Of a DNA stretch of 64,000 bases, positions 8,945 to 19,492 are shown in pieces. The notes beneath the pieces were generated by a model that ran no database searches, was not told the origin of the DNA, and worked only from the letters and a program-made list of their open reading frames with translations. The position numbers and the translations under genes were made by a program. The stretch lies in assembly GCF_001425485.1 (NCBI RefSeq), contig NZ_LMQW01000043.1, positions 41,035-105,034 of the forward strand, written 5' to 3'. The DNA comes from Aureimonas sp. Leaf427 (GTDB lineage Bacteria; Pseudomonadota; Alphaproteobacteria; Rhizobiales; Rhizobiaceae). How positions within the stretch are numbered: the stretch's first letter is position 1; every line of letters starts with the position of its first letter.

Positions 8945-10027
8945 TCAGCCGGTGCCGCCGGCTCTCTGCAACGCTTCGGCCGGCGGGAGGACGGTCTCGG
9001 TGACGAGACGGTGGAGGTCGCGGACATAGCCGCTGCGGCCGGAGGGCTGCGTCTCGTCCGAGGTGATCGCGACGGTGAGGGCAAGGTCCGGGAAGACGTA
9101 GATCATCTGCCCGCCATAGCCCCAGCCGTAATAGCCGGTGCGCCCGCCGAAGTCGTCGATGAACCAGCCGTAGCCGTAGCGGCCGTCGTGAAATCGCGAG
9201 GTGGTGCGCGGCGTCCAGGACCGCTCGATCCAGGCTTGCGAGAGAATGCGCGTTCCGTTCGCCGCGAGCCCGCCGCGCCGGTAGATCTCGCCGAAGGCGA
9301 GGAGCGAGCGGGGCGTCATCGCCATCTGGTTTCCGCCGAGATAGATGCCTTGCGGATCGCGCTCCCAGCTGGCGATCTCGACCCCTGCCGGCCCCAGCCA
9401 TTCGCGCGCCAGTTGGAGCGTGGAGCGGCCGGAGACCTTGGTGAGGATCGCGGACAGGAGATGCGTCGAGCCCGTCGAATAGAGCATCGGCCCGCCCGGC
9501 TCCTCGACGAAAGGCCGCGCCAGCGCATCCCGCACCCAGTTTCGCGACGAGATCCAGGCGCCGTAGTTGGCGCCCGACGTGCGCTCCAGGCCGGCCTGCA
9601 TCGACAGGAGCTGGCCGATCGTCACGCGCTCCAGTCTCGGATCGGCGTCCTTGGGAAAGTCCGAGCGGAGGATCTCGGCGATCGGCTGATCGGGGCCCTT
9701 CAGGAGGCCCTTGTCGATGGCGACGCCGACAAGGGCCGAGACGATCGATTTCGACGCGGACTTGATGTTGGTGGACCGCGCGGTGTTCGCGCCGTGGAAC
9801 CCCTCTTCGACCAGTTTTCGACCGTCCTGCGCGACGAGCAGCGTCTTCAGGCCGGGAAGGCTCTCCGCGCGGCGCAGCGCCTCGTCGAAGCTGCCGGACG
9901 GGATCGCTGCGGCGGCATTGGCGGATGGGGCGGCTTTGGCGGCCGCGTTCGTCTGGGCGGTCGCGACGGGCGCGGTCACGAGGACGGCGGCGAGGGTCGC
10001 TGAGGCGAGGCGGTGCAATGTCTTCAT
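8945..10027 (-). CDS. Secreted serine hydrolase, class C beta-lactamase family
   Basis: A 360-residue protein with a signal peptide (residues 1-24), a low-complexity Ala linker, and the beta-lactamase/DD-peptidase fold. The SxxK motif is S90-A-S-K93, a YSTG motif stands where YxN is found in true class C enzymes, and the C-terminal part has GRYGYGWF and GYGGQMIYVFPD. This looks like the esterase/EstB-like branch rather than an antibiotic-resistance enzyme. The ATG at 10027 gives a clean signal peptide; an upstream ATG at 10138 would overlap the ruvC upstream region. Confidence 0.85.
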   Translation of the reverse strand: MKTLHRLASATLAAVLVTAPVATAQTNAAAKAAPSANAAAAIPSGSFDEALRRAESLPGLKTLLVAQDGRKLVEEGFHGANTARSTNIKSASKSIVSALVGVAIDKGLLKGPDQPIAEILRSDFPKDADPRLERVTIGQLLSMQAGLERTSGANYGAWISSRNWVRDALARPFVEEPGGPMLYSTGSTHLLSAILTKVSGRSTLQLAREWLGPAGVEIASWERDPQGIYLGGNQMAMTPRSLLAFGEIYRRGGLAANGTRILSQAWIERSWTPRTTSRFHDGRYGYGWFIDDFGGRTGYYGWGYGGQMIYVFPDLALTVAITSDETQPSGRSGYVRDLHRLVTETVLPPAEALQRAGGTG

Positions 10028-10187
10028 GCGCGAGAAGTGGGTTTGCCTGACCGCCTTCCAAAGGCGGGACACGGGGAGTTGACGCGCCCGCGACGGAAGT
10101 CGTCCCCGAACGTTCCTCTCCGTTTTTGGTTCGTTCATGGTTTGTCTTTACCCCGAGGACGTGGCACAGTTCGGGAGATTGATCGGC

Positions 10188-10706
10188 ATGTTGCAGGAGA
10201 CGAGCATTCGCATCTGGGGAATCGATCCCGGCCTGCGCCGGACCGGATGGGGCGTCGTCGAGACGGCCGGCAATTCGCTGCGCTTCGTCGCCTCCGGCAC
10301 CGTGACGTCGGACGCCGCCTTCGACCTCGCCACGCGGCTTCGCCAGCTCCACGACGGATTGCAGGAGGTTTTCGCAACCTATCGCCCGGACGAGGCGGCG
10401 GTCGAGCAGACCTTCGTCAACAAGGACGCGGTGGCGACGCTGAAGCTCGGACAGGCGCGCGGCATCGCCATGCTGGTGCCCGCGCTCGCCGGTCTGCCCG
10501 TCGCGGAATATGCGCCGAACGCTGTGAAGAAGGCCGTGATCGGCGTCGGGCATGGCGAGAAGAGGCAAATCCACATGATGGTCAAGGTGCTGATGCCGCG
10601 CGCGACCTTCGACACGGACGACGCGGCCGACGCGCTCGCCATCGCCATCTGTCACACCCATCACCGCCAATCTGCACAAGCCCGGGCGGCTTTTGCCGGA
10701 CTCTAG
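10188..10706 (+). CDS. ruvC: Holliday junction resolvase RuvC
   Basis: A 172-residue RuvC. The RNase H-like active site is visible: Asp13 in [12 protein letters not shown], Glu in [10 protein letters not shown], and the acidic pair in [11 protein letters not shown] near the C-terminus. It cuts Holliday junctions with RuvAB during recombination repair. The ATG at 10188 ([13 protein letters not shown]) is preferred over the upstream 10137 start because family members begin just before this strand. In most relatives ruvA follows directly; here a toxin-antitoxin pair intervenes. Confidence 0.93.
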   Translation: MLQETSIRIWGIDPGLRRTGWGVVETAGNSLRFVASGTVTSDAAFDLATRLRQLHDGLQEVFATYRPDEAAVEQTFVNKDAVATLKLGQARGIAMLVPALAGLPVAEYAPNAVKKAVIGVGHGEKRQIHMMVKVLMPRATFDTDDAADALAIAICHTHHRQSAQARAAFAGL

Positions 10707-10712
10707 ATGTTC

Positions 10713-10759
10713 TTGACTTGTTCCGGTTCGGCGTGTAGGTAATACCGAGCGAGTATTAC
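10713..10759 (+). promoter_or_regulatory. Promoter and operator of the vapBC-like pair
   Basis: A TTGACT hexamer (10713-10718) is followed 17 bases later by a weak -10 (TAGGTA, 10736-10741). Overlapping it is a perfect inverted repeat GTAATAC/GTATTAC (10739-10745 and 10753-10759). AbrB-type antitoxins autorepress by binding such repeats near their start, so this is probably the VapB operator. Sequence is seen; function is inferred. Confidence 0.6.
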
Positions 10760-10773
10760 TTTTCGAGGGTCGG

Positions 10774-11040
10774 ATGCGGGTAACGGAAAAGGGGCAGGTG
10801 ACGATCCCCAAGCCCATTCGCGACAAGCTCGGCATCGGGCCGGGAAGCGAGGTTCAGTTCGTCGAGCGTGGGGATGTCGTTCTCTTGAAAGCGGGAGGCG
10901 CCTCGGCGGGTGCCGATCTTTCCGTATCGTTTGACGAGTGGGCGTCTGCGGTCGCCGGAACGCTTGATCTGGACGGCCGGACGACGGACGAGCACATGGA
11001 CTGGTTGAGAGGACCGCGAGATGACCTCGACCCTCGTTGA
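10774..11040 (+). CDS. vapB: AbrB/SpoVT-type antitoxin (VapB-like)
   Basis: An 88-residue protein. Residues 1-45 form a swapped-hairpin AbrB domain (VTEKGQVTIPKPIRDKLGI, then GSEVQFVERGDVVLLK). The C-terminal tail (50-88) would wrap the toxin. It neutralises the PIN-domain toxin encoded by the next gene, whose start overlaps its end by 20 bases, and probably represses its own promoter through the palindrome at 10739-10759. Its GC content is slightly lower than the flanking ruv genes, consistent with acquisition. Confidence 0.85.
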   Translation: MRVTEKGQVTIPKPIRDKLGIGPGSEVQFVERGDVVLLKAGGASAGADLSVSFDEWASAVAGTLDLDGRTTDEHMDWLRGPRDDLDPR

Positions 11041-11440
11041 TACCAATATTTTCATCGACATCTTAGGCCCGTCGGATACCCCAACGCGATCATGGTCGAT
11101 GCAGGCATTGAAAGCCTGTCTCGGCGAAGGGCGGATCATCGTCAGCGCCATCGTATGGGCTGAACTGGCCGAACCCAAGTTGGGCGAAGCTCTTCTTTTC
11201 ACGGCCCTATCCTGGCTTCGCCCGAAGCGAGAGGACTTTCCCTTCGCGGCCGCCTACGCGGCAGGGCAGGCGCACCGGACCTATCGGCGGCAGGGCGGAA
11301 CGAGAGAGCGGACCTTGCCGGACTTTCTGATCGGAGCGCATGCGCTGACGGCCGGGCATCGCCTTCTGACGCGGGACGGCGGGCGCTACCGGGCCTATTT
11401 CCCGACGCTCGACCTCCTTTCGCCGGAGACCCGTCCGTGA
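11021..11440 (+). CDS. vapC: PIN-domain toxin VapC
   Basis: A 139-residue PIN-domain ribonuclease. The acidic active-site residues are present: Asp7 in [10 protein letters not shown], Glu in IVWAEL, Asp in [10 protein letters not shown] and Asp in LLTRDGGRY. VapC toxins cleave tRNA or rRNA when the antitoxin is lost. The gene overlaps the antitoxin by 20 bases, and its stop overlaps the GTG start of ruvA by four bases. Translation of ruvA may therefore be coupled to the toxin. The pair interrupts the usual ruvC-ruvA junction. Confidence 0.88.
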   Translation: MTSTLVDTNIFIDILGPSDTPTRSWSMQALKACLGEGRIIVSAIVWAELAEPKLGEALLFTALSWLRPKREDFPFAAAYAAGQAHRTYRRQGGTRERTLPDFLIGAHALTAGHRLLTRDGGRYRAYFPTLDLLSPETRP

Positions 11441-12060
11441 TCGGCAAGCTGAAGGGCGTGGTGGACGAGATCGGCGAGGATCACGTCGTGATCGACGTGC
11501 ATGGCGTCGGCTACGTCGCCTATTGCGGCGCGCGCACCCTGTCGGCCCTGCCGGGCGTGGGAGAGGCGGTGACGCTGTTCATCGAGACCTATGTGCGCGA
11601 GGACATGCTGCGGCTCTACGGCTTCGCGAGCGAGCTGGAACGCGGCTGGTTCCGGCTTCTGCAGAACGTGCAGGGCGTCGGCTCGAAGGTCGCGCTCGCC
11701 ATCCTCGGCACGCTTTCGACGGGCGAACTCGGCAATGCCATCGCCTTGCAGGACAAGGCGATGGTATCGCGGGCGCCGGGCGTCGGGCCGAAGGTCGCCG
11801 CGCGCATCGTGGCGGAGCTGAAGGACAAGACGCCGGCCTATGCGGGGGCCTTCGAGGCACCCGACATGGGTCTGAAGCGCGATCTCGGAGAGGGTGTCGC
11901 GCCCGCGCCGATCGCCGATGCCGTCTCGGCGCTGGTCAATCTCGGCTATTCCCGCGACCAGGCCGCGGGCGCCGTCGCGACGGCCGCGCGCGAGGGCGAT
12001 GAGGGGGCGTCGACGCCGACGCTGATCCGTCTGGGGCTGAAGGCGCTGAGCCGGGCTTGA
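11437..12060 (+). CDS. ruvA: Holliday junction branch migration protein RuvA
   Basis: A 207-residue RuvA with the N-terminal OB domain ([23 protein letters not shown]), two helix-hairpin-helix motifs ([13 protein letters not shown] and [13 protein letters not shown]), an acidic linker and the C-terminal RuvB-binding domain ([11 protein letters not shown]). It binds four-way junctions as a tetramer and loads RuvB. The GTG start at 11437 overlaps the toxin stop codon. ruvB begins 136 bases later. Confidence 0.95.
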   Translation: MIGKLKGVVDEIGEDHVVIDVHGVGYVAYCGARTLSALPGVGEAVTLFIETYVREDMLRLYGFASELERGWFRLLQNVQGVGSKVALAILGTLSTGELGNAIALQDKAMVSRAPGVGPKVAARIVAELKDKTPAYAGAFEAPDMGLKRDLGEGVAPAPIADAVSALVNLGYSRDQAAGAVATAAREGDEGASTPTLIRLGLKALSRA

Positions 12061-12196
12061 CCGGACCCGTGCCGCGAGCCGCTCGGGTTGCGGATGACGC
12101 AAGCGTCTCGACGGGAAAACCGATCGTGGTAAGCATCGACATGATGATCGAAGGGCCGTTCCCCATGCCGAAACCGGTCCGCCGGCCGTTCCTGCC

Positions 12197-13235
<1,039 letters not shown>

Positions 13236-13246
<11 letters not shown>

Positions 13247-14054
13247 TCAAATTAATGAAAATTACGCTAACTTTCAGAGTAATTTTAATGCATATTCCAA
13301 AGTTGTATTTGAAATCGAGAGACGTCATCGTCGCCCAGTATTTTATCTTCGAGAAGATAAGGTAAGAGAATTCAGGTACACAAATCCAAATATCGTAGAT
13401 TATTTTGTGATTTCATGTTTGCGGAATGTTTCGTTCATAAAGGCTTTGGCTATTCTCGTCCTCTCGCGTCTAGATGCGGAGAGAAATATACTATGTCGTT
13501 CATTTATAGAGCACTGCTCGAAGACGGCCTACATATACAGCGGCTTATCCTTAGATGGGGTTGATTCAAAGACTGAAGAATATATTCACAAGTTCTTCAA
13601 AGATAATAATCGCTCAGATAATGCCATTCGCCCGAAAATCGATTTACGTCAGAAGGATATACATAATCGAATATCGAAAGCAACCTCAAATAATATTGAG
13701 TTTCTGAAGGAAATTGGGTTCATTACTCCAAATAATGACGATGATCTCCATCAGAAAATGTACTCTAAAATCTATCATCAGTTTACTTACTATGCCCACG
13801 GCAGATATTCAGAGGTTATGGATGGCTTCTCTGAGGTGTCTCTTAAGCCCAAAGTATTTGAGATCGACGATGGCTTTGATATGGTTCACGACATCGAGTT
13901 TCTTGAGGCTATGCTCGATATGGCGGTTAAAAGTTCTCGTATATTTCTCGTTGGAATTCACAATGCTTTGAAGTATCCGTTAAATTCTTACCTGAAAGAA
14001 TGGGCTTTCGGAAACGCGCTTGATGATTTGTTGCGTTCAAACTCAAACGCATAG
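13236..14054 (+). CDS. AT-rich gene of unknown function (DUF5677-like)
   Basis: A 272-residue, mostly alpha-helical protein I do not firmly recognise; its helical pattern with [19 protein letters not shown] resembles DUF5677 proteins. RSFIEH fits the RX4H pattern of HEPN ribonucleases, but such a short match is weak. Base composition falls to roughly 35-40 percent GC by eye against mid-60s in all neighbours, and codon use (many AAT, ATA, TTA) is foreign. It overlaps the end of ruvB by 11 bases and stops eight bases before ybgC, so it sits inside the ruv-tol operon. There is no signal peptide or clear membrane span. This is very likely a horizontally acquired passenger. Confidence 0.75.
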
Positions 14055-14062
14055 TATCTAAA

Positions 14063-14530
14063 ATGAACCGTCTAACTTCCAACTATCACCTCATTTCTGG
14101 CGAACTGACCGGGTTCGGCCACCGGCTTCTCGTGCGCGTCTATTTCGAGGACACGGATTTCTCCGGCGTCGTCTATCACGCGCGTTTCCTTCATTTCCTG
14201 GAGCGGGGACGGAGCGATTTCCTGCGCCTGAAGGGGATCGGCCACCAGGAACTGGCGGACGGCCTCTATGGCGAGCCCATGGCCTTCGTCGTCCGGCACA
14301 TGGATATCGATTTTCTGCGACCGGCGCGGATCGACGAGGTGCTCAGCGTCGAGACGCGCACGGCGCTGCTCGGGGGCGCGCGGATCGTGCTCCATCAGCG
14401 TGTTCTGAGGGGCGACGAGATCCTGATCGAGGCGAAGGTCAAGGTCGCGGTCATTTCGCCGGAGGGCAAGCCGCGGCGGATGCCCGAGGCGGTCTCGGCC
14501 ATCCTCGCGGTCGAAGCGGCCGGCGGCTGA
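14063..14530 (+). CDS. ybgC: Acyl-CoA thioester hydrolase YbgC
   Basis: A 155-residue hotdog-fold thioesterase with the family active-site motif YFEDTDFSGVVYHARFLHFLERGR (the Asp of EDTD is catalytic). It hydrolyses acyl-CoA or acyl-ACP thioesters and is the classic first gene of the tol-pal cluster. The first ten codons are AT-rich like the preceding foreign gene, whereas the conserved part begins near ISGELTGF (about 14090), so the right insertion junction probably lies in this N-terminus. Confidence 0.92.
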   Translation: MNRLTSNYHLISGELTGFGHRLLVRVYFEDTDFSGVVYHARFLHFLERGRSDFLRLKGIGHQELADGLYGEPMAFVVRHMDIDFLRPARIDEVLSVETRTALLGGARIVLHQRVLRGDEILIEAKVKVAVISPEGKPRRMPEAVSAILAVEAAGG

Positions 14531-14778
14531 ACGGCACTGCAGCATTTCGGCAACGAATGCTTAACCTTAATGCTGTTTGAATGATCGCTGCGGCAAGTGC
14601 CGGTGGCCACGCCATTCTTTCGCTCGATTCAAGGGGCGAAAGAGGGTGGGGTTTATCGAAAACTTGATGAATGGAACCGGGCTCGCGTGCTCCTGCGAAG
14701 GGGCGCGTCCCGATATTCCGGCGGCCGAGGTCACGATGCCGAGCCGGCCGGCTCCGATTTCGAGGGTCTGAAGACAAC

Positions 14779-15492
14779 ATGAACGAGATCGCGCAAGGCG
14801 CCCTGGCCGCTCCGGATCACGGTGTCTCTCTTCTGGGACTGTTCTGGCAGGCCGGCTTCATCGTGAAGATGGTCATGCTCGGCCTGCTCGCGGCTTCGGT
14901 CTGGAGCTGGGCGATCATCGTCGACAAGACCATGCGCTACGGCGCCTTCCGGCGCCAGCTGAACACGTTCGAGAACAATTTCTGGTCCGGCCAGTCGCTG
15001 GAGGAGCTCTATCACACGCTCTCCGAGCGCAAGACGAACGGCATGGGTGCGCTCTTCGTGGCCGCCATGCGCGAGTGGAAGAAGTCGTTCGAGAAGGGCG
15101 CCCGCTCGCCGATCGGCCTCCACACGCGGATCGAGAAGGCGATGGACGTGACGCTCGCCCGCGAGATGGACCACCTGGAATCGCGCCTCGGCTTCCTTGC
15201 CACGATCGGCTCGGCGGCGCCCTTCATCGGCCTCTTCGGCACGGTCGTCGGCATCATGACCTCGTTCCAGGCGATCGCCGCCTCCAAGCAGACGAACCTT
15301 GCCGTCGTCGCACCCGGCATCGCGGAAGCGCTGCTTGCGACCGCCATCGGCCTCGTCGCCGCCATTCCGGCCGTCATCGCCTACAACAAGCTGTCCGCCG
15401 ATGCCGGCAAGCTCGGCATGCGGCTCGAAGCCTTCGCGGACGAGTTCTCGGCCATCCTGTCCCGGCAGATCGATGAGAAGGCCGCGCGCTGA
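14779..15492 (+). CDS. tolQ: Tol-Pal system proton channel TolQ
   Basis: A 237-residue TolQ/ExbB-family protein with three membrane helices (about residues 20-42, 135-158, 175-197). The conserved cytoplasmic loop and pore segment ([21 protein letters not shown]) are clear. With TolR it forms the proton-driven motor in the inner membrane that energises TolA-Pal at constriction sites. The ATG at 14779 matches the family start; the upstream frame lacks resemblance. The 248-base gap before it holds TTAACCTTAA at 14561-14570 and probably the tol promoter. Confidence 0.95.
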   Translation: MNEIAQGALAAPDHGVSLLGLFWQAGFIVKMVMLGLLAASVWSWAIIVDKTMRYGAFRRQLNTFENNFWSGQSLEELYHTLSERKTNGMGALFVAAMREWKKSFEKGARSPIGLHTRIEKAMDVTLAREMDHLESRLGFLATIGSAAPFIGLFGTVVGIMTSFQAIAASKQTNLAVVAPGIAEALLATAIGLVAAIPAVIAYNKLSADAGKLGMRLEAFADEFSAILSRQIDEKAAR

Positions 15493-15531
15493 GCTTATCG
15501 GGCTTCGTGAGCTAGAGCTGAAGGAACTGAC

Positions 15532-15981
15532 ATGGGCATGTCCACGGGCGGAGGAGGCGGCGGCGGATCGCGGCGGGGCCGCAGGTCGCGTCGCGCGCCG
15601 ATGAGCGAGATCAACGTGACGCCGATGGTCGACGTCATGCTGGTGTTGCTCATCATCTTCATGGTGGCCGCGCCCATGCTGACCGTCGGCGTGCCGCTCG
15701 ATCTGCCGGAAACGCAGGCCAAGGCTCTCAATGCCGAGACGCAGCCCATCGAGATCTCGGTGAAGGCCGATGGAAACATCTTCATCGGCGAGAACCCGAT
15801 CGAGATCGAGGACGTCGTGACCCAGCTGACGGCCGTCGCCAAGACCGGCTACAAGGAGCGCATCTTCGTCAAGGGCGACAAGGCCGCCGACTACGGGCGC
15901 GTCGCGCAGGTGATGGCGCTGATCTCGACGGCGGGCTTTACCAATATTGGCCTCGTCACCGCACCCGAAACCACGGGCTGA
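15532..15981 (+). CDS. tolR: Tol-Pal system protein TolR
   Basis: A 149-residue TolR/ExbD protein. After a Gly/Arg-rich N-terminus comes SEINVTPMVDVMLVLLIIFM, with the membrane-embedded Asp required for proton flow, then a periplasmic domain ending in AQVMALISTAGFTNIGLVT. It partners TolQ in the inner membrane. It lies 39 bases after tolQ and 13 bases before the tolA-like gene. Eight consecutive glycines near residue 5 are an unusual tract. Confidence 0.95.
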   Translation: MGMSTGGGGGGGSRRGRRSRRAPMSEINVTPMVDVMLVLLIIFMVAAPMLTVGVPLDLPETQAKALNAETQPIEISVKADGNIFIGENPIEIEDVVTQLTAVAKTGYKERIFVKGDKAADYGRVAQVMALISTAGFTNIGLVTAPETTG

Positions 15982-15994
15982 CCGGCGCTAGCTC

Positions 15995-17116
15995 ATGAAA
16001 TCCGGCATCGTCGTCTCTTCCGGCATCCATCTCGTGGTCCTCACCTGGGGACTATGGGCGTTTTCGTCGCCGCCTCCGCTCGAGGTCGCCTATAGCGAGG
16101 CGCTGCCCGTCGAGATCGTCATGGCCGAGAGCTTCCAGGGCGTGAAGGGCGAGAAGGACGCGCCCAAGTCCGAGAAGCCTGCGCCCAAGCCGACGACCAA
16201 GCCCGAAAAGCTGCCGATGCCGGCGCAGAATGTCGGCGAGAACGAGACCGATCTCGACACGCCGCCGACGCCGGACAAGACGCGCAACCAGACGCCGCAG
16301 ACGGGCGCGCCCAAGCCCTCCGCCCGGCCCGAGGCCGAGCCGGCGCCCGCCAAGGAGACGCCGAAGGTGGCCGAGGCCAAGCCGCCGGAGCCGACGCCCC
16401 CCGAGCCCAAGCCCGAGCCGGTGAAGGACGTGCCGAAGCCGGTGCCGCCCAAGGAGACGGCCGAGAAGATCGATCCGCTGGCCGAGATGATCGCCGAGGA
16501 CAAGACCGAGCCGGTGCCGGAGCCCGTGAAGGAACCCGCGCCGAAGAAGGTGCCGACGCCGGCCGTCAAGCCGAAGCCCGCCGAGCCCGTGAAGGTCGCC
16601 GAGGCCAAGCCCGAGAAGCCGAAGACCGAGACGAAGAAGCCGGCGCCCAAGCCCCAGAAGCCTGCCAAGGCCGACACGTCCAACGAGGACGCGCCGGACA
16701 GCGACATGGATTTCGAGGCCATGGCGGCCGCGGCGATCAACAAGCAGAAGGCGGCTGGCGGCGGCGCGAAGCGCTCGCAGGAGGTCGCCTCGCTCGGCTC
16801 GAAGAAGACGACTGGCACCACCTTGTCGCGCGGCGAGACGGATGCGCTGCGCGATCAGCTTTCGGGCTGCTGGAGCATTCCGGCGGGCATCGAAGACGGT
16901 GCGGGCCTGAAGGTTTCCGTGCGGTTCAACCTCAATAGCGGCGGCAAACTCGACGGCCGCCCCGTTGTGGACACGTCGAGCGGCAATCGTGTCTTCGACG
17001 AAAGCGCCGTGCGCGCCGTACAGAAATGCGACCGCGAAGGCTTCAGCCTGCCACAGGACAAGGCGGACGTCTGGGCGGAGGTCGTCGTGAATTTCGATCC
17101 GAGCGAGATGTTCTGA
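15995..17116 (+). CDS. tolA: TolA-like cell envelope protein
   Basis: A 373-residue TolA analogue. It has one N-terminal membrane anchor (residues 5-28), a long Pro/Lys/Glu-rich periplasmic rod (45-235) and a C-terminal TonB/TolA-like domain (about 280-373, with [10 protein letters not shown] and [11 protein letters not shown]). It should link the TolQR motor to Pal and TolB across the periplasm. The proline-lysine repeats explain strong spurious open frames on other strands. Identity rests on position between tolR and tolB plus architecture; sequence is divergent, as usual for this family. Confidence 0.88.
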   Translation: MKSGIVVSSGIHLVVLTWGLWAFSSPPPLEVAYSEALPVEIVMAESFQGVKGEKDAPKSEKPAPKPTTKPEKLPMPAQNVGENETDLDTPPTPDKTRNQTPQTGAPKPSARPEAEPAPAKETPKVAEAKPPEPTPPEPKPEPVKDVPKPVPPKETAEKIDPLAEMIAEDKTEPVPEPVKEPAPKKVPTPAVKPKPAEPVKVAEAKPEKPKTETKKPAPKPQKPAKADTSNEDAPDSDMDFEAMAAAAINKQKAAGGGAKRSQEVASLGSKKTTGTTLSRGETDALRDQLSGCWSIPAGIEDGAGLKVSVRFNLNSGGKLDGRPVVDTSSGNRVFDESAVRAVQKCDREGFSLPQDKADVWAEVVVNFDPSEMF

Positions 17117-17166
17117 GCCTACGGCCGGATCACGCTCCCTATGAAGATGCCAAGAGGCTCATTCGA

Positions 17167-18480
17167 ATGAAGCATTTCACCAAGACGCTCGTCATGGCCT
17201 GTCTGGTTTTCGCAGGCGGGGCATTGCTGCAGGCGCCCGCGGCCCAGGCGGTTGTCCAGATCGACGTGACCAAGGGCAACGTCCAGCCGCTGCCGATCGC
17301 CATCACCAAGTTCCAGACGCAGAACCCGGTCGGCCGGCAGATCACGGACGTCGTCACTGCCGACCTTAAGCGCTCCGGCCTCTTCGCGCCGATCGATCCG
17401 GCGGCCTTCGTGCAGAAGGACATCAGCCCGGACGTCGCGCCGCGCTTCGCCGACTGGACGGTGATCAACGCGCAGGCCCTCGTCACCGGCAAGGTCACGC
17501 CGGAGGCGGATGGGCGGCTGCGCGTGGAGTTCCGCCTCTGGGACAGCTTCGCCGGCCAGCAGCTGGACGGCCAACAGTTCTACACGACGCCGGAGAACTG
17601 GCGCCGCGTCGCCCATATCATCGCCGACGCGATCTACGAGCGGCTGACCGGCGAGAAGGGCTATTTCGACACGCGCGTCGTCTTCGTCTCGGAAACCGGC
17701 GCCAAGCAGAGCCGCGTGAAGCGTCTGGCGATCATGGATCAGGACGGCGCCAACGTGAACTATCTCTCGGACGGCAGCGACCTCGTGCTGACGCCGCGCT
17801 TCTCGCCGAACCGGCAGGAAATCACCTATATGTCCTTCGGCAAGGGCGAGCCGCGGGTCTATCTCCTGCAGCTCGAGACAGGCCAGCGCGAGGTCGTCGG
17901 CAATTTCCCCGGCATGACCTTCTCGCCGCGCTTCTCGCCGGACGGGCAGAAGGTGGTGATGAGCCTCCAGCAGGACGGCAACGCCAATATCTACGCGATG
18001 GACCTTCGCTCGCGCGCCACGACGCGCCTGACCTCGACGGCGGCCATCGACACCTCGCCCTCCTTCTCCCCCGACGGCGCGCGGATCGTCTTCGAAAGCG
18101 ATCGCGGCGGGCGTCCGCAGCTCTACACGATGGGAGCGGACGGCTCGGGCCAGAACCGCATCTCCTTCGGCGACGGTTCCTACTCGACGCCGGTGTGGTC
18201 GCCCCGCGGCGACCTCATCGCCTTCACCAAGCAGACGGGCGGCCAGTTCCAGATCGGCGTCATGCGGCCGGACGGCTCGGGCGAGCGCATCCTCACCTCG
18301 GGCTTCCACAACGAGGGGCCGACCTGGGCGCCGAACGGGCGGGTGATCATGTTCTTCCGCGACCAGCGCGGCGGCGGCGGCCCGCAGCTCTTCTCGATCG
18401 ACCTCACGGGCACGAACGAGCAGCGGGTTGCGACGCCGGGCTTCGCATCCGACCCGGCCTGGTCGCCGGCGCGCGAATAG
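17167..18480 (+). CDS. tolB: Tol-Pal system beta-propeller protein TolB
   Basis: A 437-residue periplasmic protein with a signal peptide (1-27, ending AAQA). The N-terminal domain (30-165) is followed by a six-bladed beta-propeller with repeated FSPDG/SPNRQ-type WD40-like motifs. TolB binds Pal and is released by TolA. The ATG at 17167 gives the signal peptide. The upstream frame runs inside the tolA-like gene and is ignored. A terminator-like hairpin follows at 18537. Confidence 0.95.
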   Translation: MKHFTKTLVMACLVFAGGALLQAPAAQAVVQIDVTKGNVQPLPIAITKFQTQNPVGRQITDVVTADLKRSGLFAPIDPAAFVQKDISPDVAPRFADWTVINAQALVTGKVTPEADGRLRVEFRLWDSFAGQQLDGQQFYTTPENWRRVAHIIADAIYERLTGEKGYFDTRVVFVSETGAKQSRVKRLAIMDQDGANVNYLSDGSDLVLTPRFSPNRQEITYMSFGKGEPRVYLLQLETGQREVVGNFPGMTFSPRFSPDGQKVVMSLQQDGNANIYAMDLRSRATTRLTSTAAIDTSPSFSPDGARIVFESDRGGRPQLYTMGADGSGQNRISFGDGSYSTPVWSPRGDLIAFTKQTGGQFQIGVMRPDGSGERILTSGFHNEGPTWAPNGRVIMFFRDQRGGGGPQLFSIDLTGTNEQRVATPGFASDPAWSPARE

Positions 18481-18536
18481 TCGATCTCGCTGCAACGACC
18501 TGGGGCGATTTCGCCACAGGTCGACGGGGAAGTTCG

Positions 18537-18571
18537 AGAGGCGCGCTCCGGGACCGGGGCGCGCCTCTTTC
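18537..18571 (+). terminator. Hairpin terminator after tolB
   Basis: A perfect 10-bp stem (18537-18546 with 18559-18568) is followed by TTT. It suggests that tolQRAB transcripts partly end here and that pal has its own promoter in the following 160 bases. Confidence 0.65.
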
Positions 18572-18732
18572 GCGACTCAATCCCGGCCGAGGCGAAGCTT
18601 CGGAAAACATTGTCGTTCCGATGTCGCAGCCGGAGCCCGACGCTCGTTTCGGCCGATATGTTTACTCGGCTTTAAGTCTGAGCAGGGTAAACGTCGCCTT
18701 ACGGAATTCATTCGAAATCGAAGGAGCTGGCC

Positions 18733-19281
18733 ATGCGCCGGATGTCTGTTTTGGCTCATAGCCGTATCGCTCTCGCTCTCGTCGCCGCCATGGCGGTCGC
18801 CGGTTGCGCGAAGAAGAACAACGCACTGCCCGACAATGCGGCCGGCCTCGGCCTCGGCGGCGCGGGTGGCCTCGGCGGCGCCGGCGGCGCGGGCGGTGCC
18901 GGAAGCGCGGCTCCGGGCACGAGCCAGGACTTCACCGTCAATGTCGGCGACCGCATCTTCTTCGACACGGACTCCTCGGTCGTGCGCGCCGACGCGCAGC
19001 AGACCCTCTCCGCGCAGGCCCAGTGGCTGAACCAGTATTCGCAGTATTCGATCACGGTCGAGGGCCATGCCGACGAGCGCGGCACCCGCGAGTACAACCT
19101 CGCGCTCGGCGCCCGCCGCGCCGCCGCCACCCGCGAATTCCTGGCCTCGCGCGGCGTCGCCTCCGGCCGGATGCGCACGATTTCCTACGGCAAGGAACGC
19201 CCCGTCGCGGTCTGCGACGACATTTCCTGCTGGTCGCAGAACCGCCGCGCGGTCACCGTGCTCAACGGCGCCGGCAGCTGA
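18733..19281 (+). CDS. pal: Peptidoglycan-associated lipoprotein Pal
   Basis: A 182-residue outer-membrane lipoprotein. The lipobox ends at Cys25 (VAGC), a Gly/Ala-rich linker spans about 36-60, and an OmpA-like peptidoglycan-binding domain follows (RIFFDTDSSVVRADAQ, then VEGHADERGTREYNLALGARRA). Pal ties the outer membrane to peptidoglycan and interacts with TolB. AAGGAG lies ten bases before the ATG. A strong terminator follows. Confidence 0.96.
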   Translation: MRRMSVLAHSRIALALVAAMAVAGCAKKNNALPDNAAGLGLGGAGGLGGAGGAGGAGSAAPGTSQDFTVNVGDRIFFDTDSSVVRADAQQTLSAQAQWLNQYSQYSITVEGHADERGTREYNLALGARRAAATREFLASRGVASGRMRTISYGKERPVAVCDDISCWSQNRRAVTVLNGAGS

Positions 19282-19307
19282 TCGACCGATCCCGTTCGAG
19301 ACTTCGG

Positions 19308-19341
19308 AAAAGGCGGCCCCGCGAACGGGCCGCCTTTTTTC
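19308..19341 (+). terminator. Rho-independent terminator after pal
   Basis: A 12-bp perfect stem (19308-19319 with 19327-19338) ends in a run of six T. It is symmetric, so it could act on both strands. Confidence 0.85.
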
Positions 19342-19492
19342 GTTCGCGCTGATCGTTTTCGTCCGCGCTTGTCTTCGCATCTGCGAACGAGCAGTTGACG
19401 GCCCCAATTTGGCCGAGGAATCTGCTAAGGCCATGGCAGCGGACCGGCGCTGCCGGCCGCTTGGGGTATCGGAAGACGAAAGAGGAATGACC

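Noticed and set aside
8802-10835. 677-residue minus-strand open frame
   Set aside because: It is a shadow frame across the serine hydrolase and ruvC; the translation is Arg/Pro/Gly-rich without domains, and the real genes are in other frames.
13500-13560. HEPN ribonuclease assignment for the AT-rich gene
   Set aside because: Only the short RX4H pattern (RSFIEH) fits; the surrounding helices could not be matched to HEPN with confidence.
16090-16821. 243-residue minus-strand Gly/Ser-rich frame opposite tolA
   Set aside because: It is the complement of the Pro/Lys-rich codon repeats of the TolA-like protein and has no independent start signal.
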